DNA of 53,294 nt. Source: Butyricicoccus porcorum. GTDB taxonomy: Bacteria > Bacillota > Clostridia > Oscillospirales > Butyricicoccaceae. This document shows, piece after piece, positions 25,121-32,333 of this stretch (its first letter is position 1; each line of letters begins with the position of its first letter). Below the pieces are notes generated by a model. The model had not been told where the DNA came from. It made no database searches and was given only the letters and a program-made list of their open reading frames with translations. The translations under genes and the position numbers were made by a program. The stretch covers positions 1 to 53,294 of the forward strand of contig NZ_NHOC01000014.1 in NCBI RefSeq assembly GCF_002157465.1. Reading direction: 5' to 3'.

Positions 25121-25504
25121 TCATCCAGAGGGATAATTCAACAGTTCCTTCATCCGTGCAACCTCTAATTTCGCGTCTGTGTAAAATTTCCAATATGCGT
25201 TAGCCTCCTTATCGGACTCTGCATTTCTGAATTGCTCGTAATAGTAACGCGCGTCCATCTGCTGTTTCTTCAAATACACGCCATTTTCACATTCAGACTG
25301 TTTGTCAAAACGTCCTTGCAGAAAATATGCTTCCAGTGCGTAAAACAGTCCTTCTGGTATCTTGATGTCTGCGATGATAAGCACCCCCTTTTTAATGAGT
25401 AATATCTTTTCAGCCGCGCACGAGTCGTGCGCGGTTACTTCTATTTCAATCTGTTCATTAAACCCTTCTTTTCCTTTTAACGAAAATCCGTAAAAACGCC
25501 ACAA
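25121..25504 (-). CDS. Hypothetical protein
   Basis: About 127 residues, no recognised family. The first half is mixed beta-like (IEIEVTAHDS), the second half helical and charged (KQQMDARYYYEQFRNAES). The start is unclear: the frame begins at a TTG without a good ribosome-binding site. It shares direction and close spacing with the helicase-like gene, suggesting one operon. Confidence 0.45.
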   Translation of the reverse strand: MWRFYGFSLKGKEGFNEQIEIEVTAHDSCAAEKILLIKKGVLIIADIKIPEGLFYALEAYFLQGRFDKQSECENGVYLKKQQMDARYYYEQFRNAESDKEANAYWKFYTDAKLEVARMKELLNYPSG

Positions 25505-25549
25505 AACGTGAAGAAAATTTGCAAGTTTAACACCTCGGTGGTGTTACAG

Positions 25550-26743
25550 TCAATCATTCAGCCATTCTAAAAGCAAATCTCTCATCCGTCTGGACGGGAT
25601 ATAGATGTAGATATCTTCCCCATTTCTGATAGCGCTTCTCCAAATCCACTGTATCATCTCGCTCAAAGCGTACTTGTTTTCATCTATTTCATGCCCGTGC
25701 TGAAAAAAGTAATTCTCGATACCGGGATGGGAATAAATGTTTGCAGCATAAACAAGATACTTTCTATTATCGTAAGCATTCGTTGCGCGAGTGTTACAAG
25801 CCAAAAAAGATGAGGTATATCCCTTCCCTTTGAGTTTTGACTTATAATCCTTAAAAGTTGTCCACAGAATCTCATCAGCTTTTGCATGGCATTTGTTGTG
25901 CAAAAAATTGTAAATGCTATCCTGCAAGTCTTTAAGCGTCTGCTTTGAGGCATTTTTATACCATGTGACAGAAAGAGCCGAGTTCTTCTGTAGTCTATTC
26001 GCTGCTCCGAATATTTCTCCTGATACGTGTATCTTCTCCCGAAACGCCGATTTATCTGGCTTGTAATAATCAATCAGAGTATAGCCTTGCCCTGTACTGG
26101 CAACACTCACAGTGCTGTATTCAATTCCGTGCATATCAAAATACGTCTTGAGAATGCTTCCTTCAAACAGATAGGTCAGCACGTACACGCGCTTAAATAG
26201 CTGGAAAATATCTGGCGGGAACTGCCAAACATAAAAGGTCGAATTAACCTCAAACAAGCAGTGATTTTTGGCAACTGTGCGGATTTCATTATATGATGTA
26301 TCCAGTTCGTCGCCTGTCCATTTCAACATTCCATCCGGTTCAACGACGATATCTTGATGTTCTTTTAGGCTGCGAATATCGTCTTTACGACTCAGTTTGT
26401 ACTCTTCCACCGCCGAGAGCGTCTCATCGAGAAACAGCACATACTCATTTTGTCGTATGGCTGTCCTGCATCTATCATCGTAGCGGCGGAAAAGCGCATG
26501 GGTGGATGCGATATCTTTACCTGCCGCTAGCAACTCCGCTACATCATCCAGCTTCATGTGATCCTGTGATTTAACCGTTGGGATATACACCGTATGGTTT
26601 ACCTCTGCTTTTATGCGTTCGCATTCGTCCAGAAATGGCGTGACGAACAGAACATTCTCTTCCGGATGCTCATTCATATATTGGATAGCCCAGCGAGTTT
26701 TCCCCGTTCCCATGATTGAGTCAACAACGCAAACTTCTGACAA
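25550..26743 (-). CDS. Helicase-like P-loop ATPase
   Basis: 397 residues. Walker A is SIMGTGKTRWAIQY near the N-terminus, a DEAD-like Walker B is LFLDETLSAV, and a C-terminal arginine-finger-type motif is QWIWRSAIRNGEDI, so an SF1/SF2 helicase fold is likely. It may act in replication or mobilisation of the island. The start is a TTG at 26743 with AGGAGAG ten bases upstream. The small gene 26762-26980 precedes it by 18 bp. Confidence 0.7.
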   Translation of the reverse strand: MSEVCVVDSIMGTGKTRWAIQYMNEHPEENVLFVTPFLDECERIKAEVNHTVYIPTVKSQDHMKLDDVAELLAAGKDIASTHALFRRYDDRCRTAIRQNEYVLFLDETLSAVEEYKLSRKDDIRSLKEHQDIVVEPDGMLKWTGDELDTSYNEIRTVAKNHCLFEVNSTFYVWQFPPDIFQLFKRVYVLTYLFEGSILKTYFDMHGIEYSTVSVASTGQGYTLIDYYKPDKSAFREKIHVSGEIFGAANRLQKNSALSVTWYKNASKQTLKDLQDSIYNFLHNKCHAKADEILWTTFKDYKSKLKGKGYTSSFLACNTRATNAYDNRKYLVYAANIYSHPGIENYFFQHGHEIDENKYALSEMIQWIWRSAIRNGEDIYIYIPSRRMRDLLLEWLND

Positions 26744-26761
26744 TTTTCTATATCTCTCCTT

Positions 26762-26980
26762 TTATTTTGAATGTCGCTCTTTGTAATTTGTAATAGCCTC
26801 TTTTATGTCGTTATCCTGTAAATTATCTAACTGGTAGTCTCTGTAACTGCCAACATAGTACTCGTGATAACGAACCTTGCGAATCCGTTTCCAGATTTCC
26901 GTCCGGTATTCACGTTCATAAATGACGTAGCTGGTAAATTTCTTATATTTTCGCTCGCGCACAATGTAATATCTCTTCAC
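26762..26980 (-). CDS. Small basic Tyr/Arg-rich protein
   Basis: 72 residues with many Arg, Lys and Tyr (RYYIVRERKYKKFTSYVI). It starts at a GTG preceded by a strong GAGGAGGTG. No known family; the charge suggests nucleic-acid binding. It lies directly upstream of the helicase-like gene. Confidence 0.5.
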   Translation of the reverse strand: MKRYYIVRERKYKKFTSYVIYEREYRTEIWKRIRKVRYHEYYVGSYRDYQLDNLQDNDIKEAITNYKERHSK

Positions 26981-27003
26981 TCTGGCACCTCCTCTCGTGG
27001 GTA

Positions 27004-27165
27004 TTAAAAAAATGAAAACAACAAAGACAAATGGGTCACGGAAATTATGACCCCGTTGGAAAGCGTAACCTCACTATCATCAGCAAATCTGGCCTGTACA
27101 GTCTCATCTGCTTTTTCCGAAGCCATTTTTTCAAGCCATTTATTTACGCCATTTTTTGAAGCCAT
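27004..27165 (-). CDS. Small ORF over 13-bp repeats
   Basis: A 53-codon frame too short for most gene finders, reading MASKNGVNKWLEKMASEK then ADETVQARFADDSEVTL. The WLEKMA pattern and acidic tail look protein-like and it leads the operon, but there is no good ribosome-binding site, and it runs over the 13-bp repeats, so coding is uncertain. Confidence 0.35.
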   Translation of the reverse strand: MASKNGVNKWLEKMASEKADETVQARFADDSEVTLSNGVIISVTHLSLLFSFF

Positions 27166-27174
27166 TTTTTCACA
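27122..27174. repeat. Four tandem 13-bp iteron-like repeats
   Basis: GCCATTTTTTCAA-type units begin at 27122, 27135, 27148 and 27161, an exact 13-bp period. Surrounding DNA is AT-rich. They lie just upstream of the helicase-like operon, as an origin of replication or operator array might. Confidence 0.6.
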
Positions 27175-27379
27175 CCATACATATTATGTATTCATATACA
27201 CGAGAAGAGCCTCCCTTGAAAAATTACACAAAGCGTGTGATTTTCTGTTTTCGTTTTGCAAAAAAATTAAAAGATATTTTTTAAAAAAGCACTTTCTTTT
27301 CCATGATTCAACTTTTTGCGAATAAAATCCGCCGATTTACCCCATATTTTGCTGATTATTAGAACATATTTGCATTCTT

Positions 27380-27697
27380 TCAGAAACAAAGGCAAAATTT
27401 TATGTTCCACTTTCTGTTAATTCTCCATTGTGTGTTGCAAAAAATCTTTGTCCACAACTCATCTGCGCCCTTACGGCCATCAGTAAGTTGTGAAGCGCCC
27501 CTTTGTTTGTGAATATTGTACAATACTTTCCGTATATTTTTGCACATTATTGTTTGATATTGCCATGTATTTATAGCATCACTATTCTCATGTTCTATGG
27601 TTAATTTGTATAAATAATCGCAAATTAGTTTGTGTAATTTGCACAAATGATATTTTTTTCGCTCACCGCAAATCGTTTCATCCTTCGAATTTGCCAA
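27380..27697 (-). CDS. Hypothetical protein, doubtful
   Basis: 105-codon frame, Lys- and Cys-containing, starting at a TTG without ribosome-binding site. AT-rich. It could be the remnant of an older gene. No family recognised. Confidence 0.25.
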   Translation of the reverse strand: MANSKDETICGERKKYHLCKLHKLICDYLYKLTIEHENSDAINTWQYQTIMCKNIRKVLYNIHKQRGASQLTDGRKGADELWTKIFCNTQWRINRKWNIKFCLCF

Positions 27698-28145
27698 AAA
27701 GATACATTCCTAAAATTTAGTTTTTATCCGCTCCGACAACTGAGAATCTCGTTGAATCATAGCCAATGAAGCGAACAGGTAAAAATCAGGAGAAAAATAG
27801 ATTTTCTCTCTGAATGGAAGACAATCTGCGATTATGAGAATCGGGTCTGAGAGAATTGTAGAAGCCATTGATGTAAGCAAAAAGACTTTGTTTCAAAAAG
27901 GATTTCTGGCAGCAACAGCATCACGGAGGGTAGCAATTGCCAGAAAGCGATCCATTTTTTGCGAAACGCGATAATCAATGACTTTGAATGATAAAAATTT
28001 TTAAGATCGTTTGTTTCAATTCTAGGGTATATTTGTTTTGCTTCTTGGCAGACATGCTATCACTCCTTTTGATTTGTCCACTATTATACTTCACTTGTCC
28101 ACTTTTAACATACATCCAATTCGCAATTAACTGCAGGAAGAGATA
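27698..28145. other. Decayed region with IS fragment, no intact gene
   Basis: A 46-codon plus-strand frame (27834-27974) has no ribosome-binding site. The right part (27975-28110) is the IS remnant listed separately. I see nothing else supportable. Confidence 0.4.
27975..28110 (-). pseudogene. Remnant of an IS3-family element (end plus start of orfA)
   Basis: Minus strand: an end beginning TGTTAAAAGTGGACAAG, with a second TGGACAA copy, then AAAAGGAGTGATAGC and an ATG (28055) reading MSAKKQNKYTLELKQTI, the start of a typical IS3 orfA. The frame then degenerates and ends at 27975. It is different from the intact IS at 22259-23611. Confidence 0.55.
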
Positions 28146-28307
28146 ATGAATGATCAATTGAGTATGAAGGGGTTTGTAGACCGCGAGGCAAAAGAGCAAG
28201 CAAAAAGCTGCAAAAAAACAGCCCCCCGAGTGGGAGGCCGCAGAAATAATAATCTGATTGACTTTGGAGGAGGATCACAAGAACGGGGCCTTGTAGGTCC
28301 TGTTTAA
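28146..28307 (+). CDS. Small hypothetical ORF
   Basis: 53 codons starting MNDQLSMKGFVDREAKEQ, rich in Lys, Arg and Gly, with AGGAAG upstream of the ATG. It is followed at once by a perfect ACCGGT-TCA-ACCGGT hairpin and TTTTGA. No family recognised; it could be the shortened rest of a larger gene. Confidence 0.35.
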   Translation: MNDQLSMKGFVDREAKEQAKSCKKTAPRVGGRRNNNLIDFGGGSQERGLVGPV

Positions 28308-28308
28308 A

Positions 28309-28332
28309 TCACCGGTTCAACCGGTGGTTTTG
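28309..28332 (+). terminator. Hairpin after the small ORF
   Basis: ACCGGT / ACCGGT stem with TCA loop followed by GGTTTT. A short T run makes it a weak terminator. It also faces the end of the cas operon. Confidence 0.4.
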
Positions 28333-28356
28333 ACTGAAAAAGATTTCTTATCTGTA

Positions 28357-29103
28357 TTAGATCGTGACATAATCAATCTGTGTTCCACCCATGCCTAATG
28401 CTGTTTTGATACCGATGCCAGAATATTGAGCAAACGCACATAGGAGTTTCCATAGTTCCATCATTGGCGCTGCAAGTCTTGCTCCAAGTATCAGTTCTCC
28501 ATTGAATCCAGGAATTGCTGTCTGTTTTAAACGATATCGGCTACTTCGAAGCTTATATTCACGGATGTGAATTCCCTGTAAGAGCAGTCGAAACGCATCC
28601 ATATCTTGCATAGCACATTCCGGAAAAACAGCATTCCATTTGTCCATCAGGCTGTGAAGGATCAGTTCCTCGCTGGGGAAGATAGCATACCGTCCATTTG
28701 ATTTAAATGATGTAGTATTCGGAAAGATCAGTTTGATCAGGTTTGCATCTGGACTATTCGCCGAGAATTCAAGCAACTCTTTCGCAGAAAAAGACGGATA
28801 GATTTCCTTTTTTACGATGGATATAGTCCCACCGTGCAGGTCAAGTGAATCCAAATCCATTAATACCGGCGCTGCCGATTCAATAGCTGTGTCCTGCAGC
28901 AGGGAAATCGTCCAGATACTCTGACCTGTTTCACGCTCAAAAGAGATGTACTGGCTGATACCAGTATATCCTTGCTCATGCAGAAGATCGACAAATACAG
29001 GTGGAAACTGCTCCAGTATGGCGGAATACATCCGGTATGACCAGAAGGAGGGAACCGGATTTCCGTTTTGTTGTTTGACTGTGAGTTTGAATTTCTGTAT
29101 CAT
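28357..29103 (-). CDS. cas6: CRISPR pre-crRNA endoribonuclease Cas6
   Basis: Cuts the array transcript inside each repeat, leaving the 8-base handle. 248 residues of the RAMP (ferredoxin-like) fold, with the C-terminal glycine-rich loop GIGIKTALGMGGTQ that marks Cas6. The start ATG 29103 overlaps the csm5 stop (ATGA). It is the last gene of the six-gene minus-strand operon cas10-csm2-csm3-csm4-csm5-cas6. Confidence 0.9.
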   Translation of the reverse strand: MIQKFKLTVKQQNGNPVPSFWSYRMYSAILEQFPPVFVDLLHEQGYTGISQYISFERETGQSIWTISLLQDTAIESAAPVLMDLDSLDLHGGTISIVKKEIYPSFSAKELLEFSANSPDANLIKLIFPNTTSFKSNGRYAIFPSEELILHSLMDKWNAVFPECAMQDMDAFRLLLQGIHIREYKLRSSRYRLKQTAIPGFNGELILGARLAAPMMELWKLLCAFAQYSGIGIKTALGMGGTQIDYVTI

Positions 29104-30179
29104 GACAATTCCACCCTGCATAAACCCAATGCATATTCTTCTCCCATATATTCCGTGAGCTTCTGTGTGTGCGGGGAGATACCGATGTTGTGATCGTTCT
29201 CGTGCCCATGCTTTTTAAAGCTTCGAGACAGAATATGGGAGACTTCTTTGACAGCTTTTTGGGGAGTGTCCTTGTAAAAGGGATATATCAGATTTTTGCT
29301 AAAAAATCCGCTGCCGCCACCGAGAATCAGAAACGAGTCGGCTGTATCATAGGCGCTTGGTTGCGGGAACTTTGCGTTGTAGGTTTTTCGATAAAAAGAA
29401 TCGAAGCAATCAATCGCAGTTTGGATGGATTCCAACGTAATCTCATTTTTTAGGACTGACTGATCCAGAGTGATTTGGAAAGAAATCTTTGTTCCCGGAG
29501 CAACACACTGTCTGACCACATTGATCACATTCTCCTCGTTGTTGATCAGCAGATCAATCTTTCCACAGAGAATCATATCTTCTTCATCAATTGGCGCGCT
29601 ATCAGAGATAGCAAGTCCTCGCATGATGCTATTGACGGCGTTGCTCTGCTTTGAGGTACAATGCAGTGTATGCAGATACTGTTCTTCAAGGTGCTCTGCC
29701 CATTTGCTGTCGGAAGAGTCCGTGCGGTCGAGCATTGTATCTCGCAGGAGCATGTCCGTCAGCAGAACTGTGCGTAGACATCCTTTGACAGAACTCCCAG
29801 GTATATATGCCCTTCCGTCGGGTAATTTGGCAAATGCTTGGATTTCTTTCAAAGAATGCGATTCATCGATTGCATCCGCGGCAGATACGGATTTTCCGGT
29901 AAAGCTGCCAATCTGCTCTTCAGATAATCTACATGTATGCTTCAGAAATGCACTGAGATTTTTATTTCCCGGACCTAAAATAAAAGCTTCATACCGATCG
30001 GTCAGATCGTTTTCTAACAAAAAACGGAAAAACCGGTTTTTATCGACAAAGGACACCAGCTTCCGGGAGGGATCAAACAGATATTCGGTCTTTTGGTAGC
30101 TGTCACCGGAGCCGACAAAAACTGGTGAAAGTGCAGTGAGTGTCAGCGTATATTCCTGCAAATGTGCGAGCGTTTTCAT
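29100..30179 (-). CDS. csm5: Type III-A effector subunit Csm5
   Basis: RAMP protein at the crRNA 3' end of the Csm complex, 359 residues. The N-terminal RAMP block LTLTALSPVFVGSGDSYQK and the glycine-rich YIPGSSVKGCLRTVLL are characteristic, with LILGGGSGFFSKNL further on and FKKHGHENDHNIGISPHTQ, typical of Csm5, near the C-terminus. It overlaps csm4 by 4 bases. Confidence 0.92.
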   Translation of the reverse strand: MKTLAHLQEYTLTLTALSPVFVGSGDSYQKTEYLFDPSRKLVSFVDKNRFFRFLLENDLTDRYEAFILGPGNKNLSAFLKHTCRLSEEQIGSFTGKSVSAADAIDESHSLKEIQAFAKLPDGRAYIPGSSVKGCLRTVLLTDMLLRDTMLDRTDSSDSKWAEHLEEQYLHTLHCTSKQSNAVNSIMRGLAISDSAPIDEEDMILCGKIDLLINNEENVINVVRQCVAPGTKISFQITLDQSVLKNEITLESIQTAIDCFDSFYRKTYNAKFPQPSAYDTADSFLILGGGSGFFSKNLIYPFYKDTPQKAVKEVSHILSRSFKKHGHENDHNIGISPHTQKLTEYMGEEYALGLCRVELS

Positions 30180-31165
30180 AGCGTCACCCCCAGAAAAATC
30201 GGTCTTCCATAACGGTAGATTTTATGTAATTCCGTTTGTCCGACTTCAAAGATGTCGCCGGAAAAGCGATACGTAAAGACGGAACCAGGGGAGAAAAGAT
30301 ATTGCGTTTTCTTTTTACGTAGCGAGCTATTGGAAGAAATCGGATGTGAAAAACCACCTCTGCGCAAAAGCTGAAAATTGCTGTTTTCCAGGGCATGATC
30401 CAATTCTCCGGCAGCAGGCAGTGCTGTGGATACAAGAAGACAGTGATTTGCGGCTTCGTTGTGGAGTGCCGTGTACAGCCAAACGGTGTCGTCATCGTAT
30501 GGATCTTCCGGATCGTTTAACAAAATAGGATCATCCAACGTAAACTTGCCGTAACCTGAACTGCTTTTTCCTCCGATCCCACTGTAACCGAGAGCTTCTG
30601 CCAGAGTTTCGATTGTATCTTTTTCCTCGCTTGACTGATACTGCAGGATGAAATAGAGACCGGTGTTTTCCGCAAAGCAATACGCTCCAACAGCATAGGG
30701 GTTGGCATCTTCACTTTCAATCACAGCCGCGCGTTCTGTAGTAATATCTTTACCAAAGCTGCTCTTGTTTTTCGCATTCAGCCAGTCATATGCCCGTTCT
30801 CCGCGCAGGGCAGCCAGACAGCATTCCATTTCAGAAGCAGGAATCCATTCCGCTTTTTTCAATGCTTTTCTGTCACCGGACTGTAGCTCAAGCTTCTTTT
30901 TCGGAAGCCAATACGGACGGGGCAGATAAAAATGCTTCCGGTCAAAGGGCATGCAATCGGAAAGGCGAAGCCGATCCTGTTTGGCTGCATTGATCAGCCA
31001 TTCTACTTTCTGTGTCCCACCGATAGAATAGGCCGCATGACACAGTGCGGAAAATAAAGTGTCTGCATGACAGGTCATTCCGCTGGTATCCAGACTGTGC
31101 GCCAGTTCGCTATCGCCGAAATGCACCGGAGAGGTAAAGGATAAATTAAACAGGCAGTAATTCAT
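30176..31165 (-). CDS. csm4: Type III-A effector subunit Csm4
   Basis: RAMP protein that holds the 5' handle and binds Cas10, 329 residues. Blocks: FNLSFTSPVHFGDSE near the N-terminus, SGMTCHADTLFSALCHA, and the C-terminal GYSGIGGKSSSGYGKF glycine-rich loop. The start ATG 31165 was chosen because it gives the usual MNYCLFNLSF; the upstream extension lies inside csm3. Overlap with csm3 is 20 bases. Confidence 0.92.
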   Translation of the reverse strand: MNYCLFNLSFTSPVHFGDSELAHSLDTSGMTCHADTLFSALCHAAYSIGGTQKVEWLINAAKQDRLRLSDCMPFDRKHFYLPRPYWLPKKKLELQSGDRKALKKAEWIPASEMECCLAALRGERAYDWLNAKNKSSFGKDITTERAAVIESEDANPYAVGAYCFAENTGLYFILQYQSSEEKDTIETLAEALGYSGIGGKSSSGYGKFTLDDPILLNDPEDPYDDDTVWLYTALHNEAANHCLLVSTALPAAGELDHALENSNFQLLRRGGFSHPISSNSSLRKKKTQYLFSPGSVFTYRFSGDIFEVGQTELHKIYRYGRPIFLGVTL

Positions 31166-31814
31166 ACGTTTCAACTTCCTTAAAGATATCCTCCAATGCA
31201 GAGGTGTCCAGGACTGCTTCAAAATTTTTCAGATGGAAATTTTGAAAGCTGACACGGCCGCTGCCGCGTGTGCCATGTCCGCCGAGATAATCCATTTGCA
31301 ACAACTTCATGCCCTTTGCCAGCAGACGCATATCCTTTTCAGCATCCTCCTGTGAGCCCTGTACATCATAAACGATGCGGACAGCAAATTTTACGCCCGG
31401 AACAACACGCTCAATCTGCCGGGGATTTGCGACGCAATTTTTGCGGTTGATTGCATTTTCAAATTTAATTTCCGTCAGTCCAATGGAAGACAACTCCTCT
31501 TCGTTACAGACAAAGGCATCTGCAAACTGAAGCCGTGCAGTGCGGACAGGCTTGCTGGAACCGAATAATTTGCAGATTTCTTCTGCATCCTCATCAAAAT
31601 CCGGCATATGTTCAATATCCTGATGAATGCTGCGCGACAGAAGCGTACGAAGCTTGCCTTTTAACGAGCTGCCTGGAACGATTGGCTTGCCGGAATAGGG
31701 ATCACTGATAACCGGGCTATCCACTGTACCGATTGCAGAGAATACAGAACTTCCGCCGATGTGCATACCCGTGCGAACCAGCAGCTCGCATTCCAGAATC
31801 AATTTACCATACAT
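31146..31814 (-). CDS. csm3: Type III-A backbone ribonuclease Csm3
   Basis: Backbone subunit that cuts target RNA at 6-nt intervals, 222 residues. GTVDSPVISDP contains the catalytic Asp (family D33 position), so target RNA cleavage is expected to be active. PGSSLKGKLRTLL is the conserved glycine-rich element. It lies 15 bp after csm2. Confidence 0.95.
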   Translation of the reverse strand: MYGKLILECELLVRTGMHIGGSSVFSAIGTVDSPVISDPYSGKPIVPGSSLKGKLRTLLSRSIHQDIEHMPDFDEDAEEICKLFGSSKPVRTARLQFADAFVCNEEELSSIGLTEIKFENAINRKNCVANPRQIERVVPGVKFAVRIVYDVQGSQEDAEKDMRLLAKGMKLLQMDYLGGHGTRGSGRVSFQNFHLKNFEAVLDTSALEDIFKEVETYELLPV

Positions 31815-31829
31815 GCAAAAGTTCCTCCT

Positions 31830-32333
31830 TTAATCTCGACCGCCGTAATACCGGTGATAGGCAACCAGCGCTTCCATATAATGAGCAAATTGGATGAATT
31901 TTTCACGATTCATCTGAATGCCCTTGATATATTCGAGCAGTTTGCTTTTTTCAACAAACGGTTTCACATCGCGCTCATCACGTCCTGCCTCATATAAAAT
32001 GCGAATACGAAGCATTTGCAGCTTTGCATTGCTCTCTGGAAGCATAGTTTCTGCAGTCCGGCGACTCTCAACGTTATAAATATCACTCACAAGCGTCAAA
32101 ATATTTCTAATTTTGCTTGTCGTGATGGAAAAACGCAGCCGGGATGGATTTTGGCGATCCGGCTGCCCGAGATGCTTCATAACTTGTTCCGCAGCATCTA
32201 CATAGTCTTCCGGGACATCCAGCGGTTTGATTTCCGGAACAGCGGACGACTGTTCCTTCCTGTCATACCGCGGCCCGCTGCGATCATTTCTCTGCGGGCG
32301 GGAGGAACGGTTTCCGTAACTGTTGTATGTCAT
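31830..32333 (-). CDS. csm2: Type III-A small subunit Csm2
   Basis: Helical small subunit that forms the inner filament, 167 residues. The N-terminal 45 residues are a disordered, Arg/Ser/Asn-rich extension; the helical domain begins about DYVDAAEQVMKHLG and carries the typical SKIRNILTLVSDIYN. It is longer than many Csm2 because of the extension. Start ATG overlaps the cas10 stop (ATGA). Confidence 0.85.
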   Translation of the reverse strand: MTYNSYGNRSSRPQRNDRSGPRYDRKEQSSAVPEIKPLDVPEDYVDAAEQVMKHLGQPDRQNPSRLRFSITTSKIRNILTLVSDIYNVESRRTAETMLPESNAKLQMLRIRILYEAGRDERDVKPFVEKSKLLEYIKGIQMNREKFIQFAHYMEALVAYHRYYGGRD

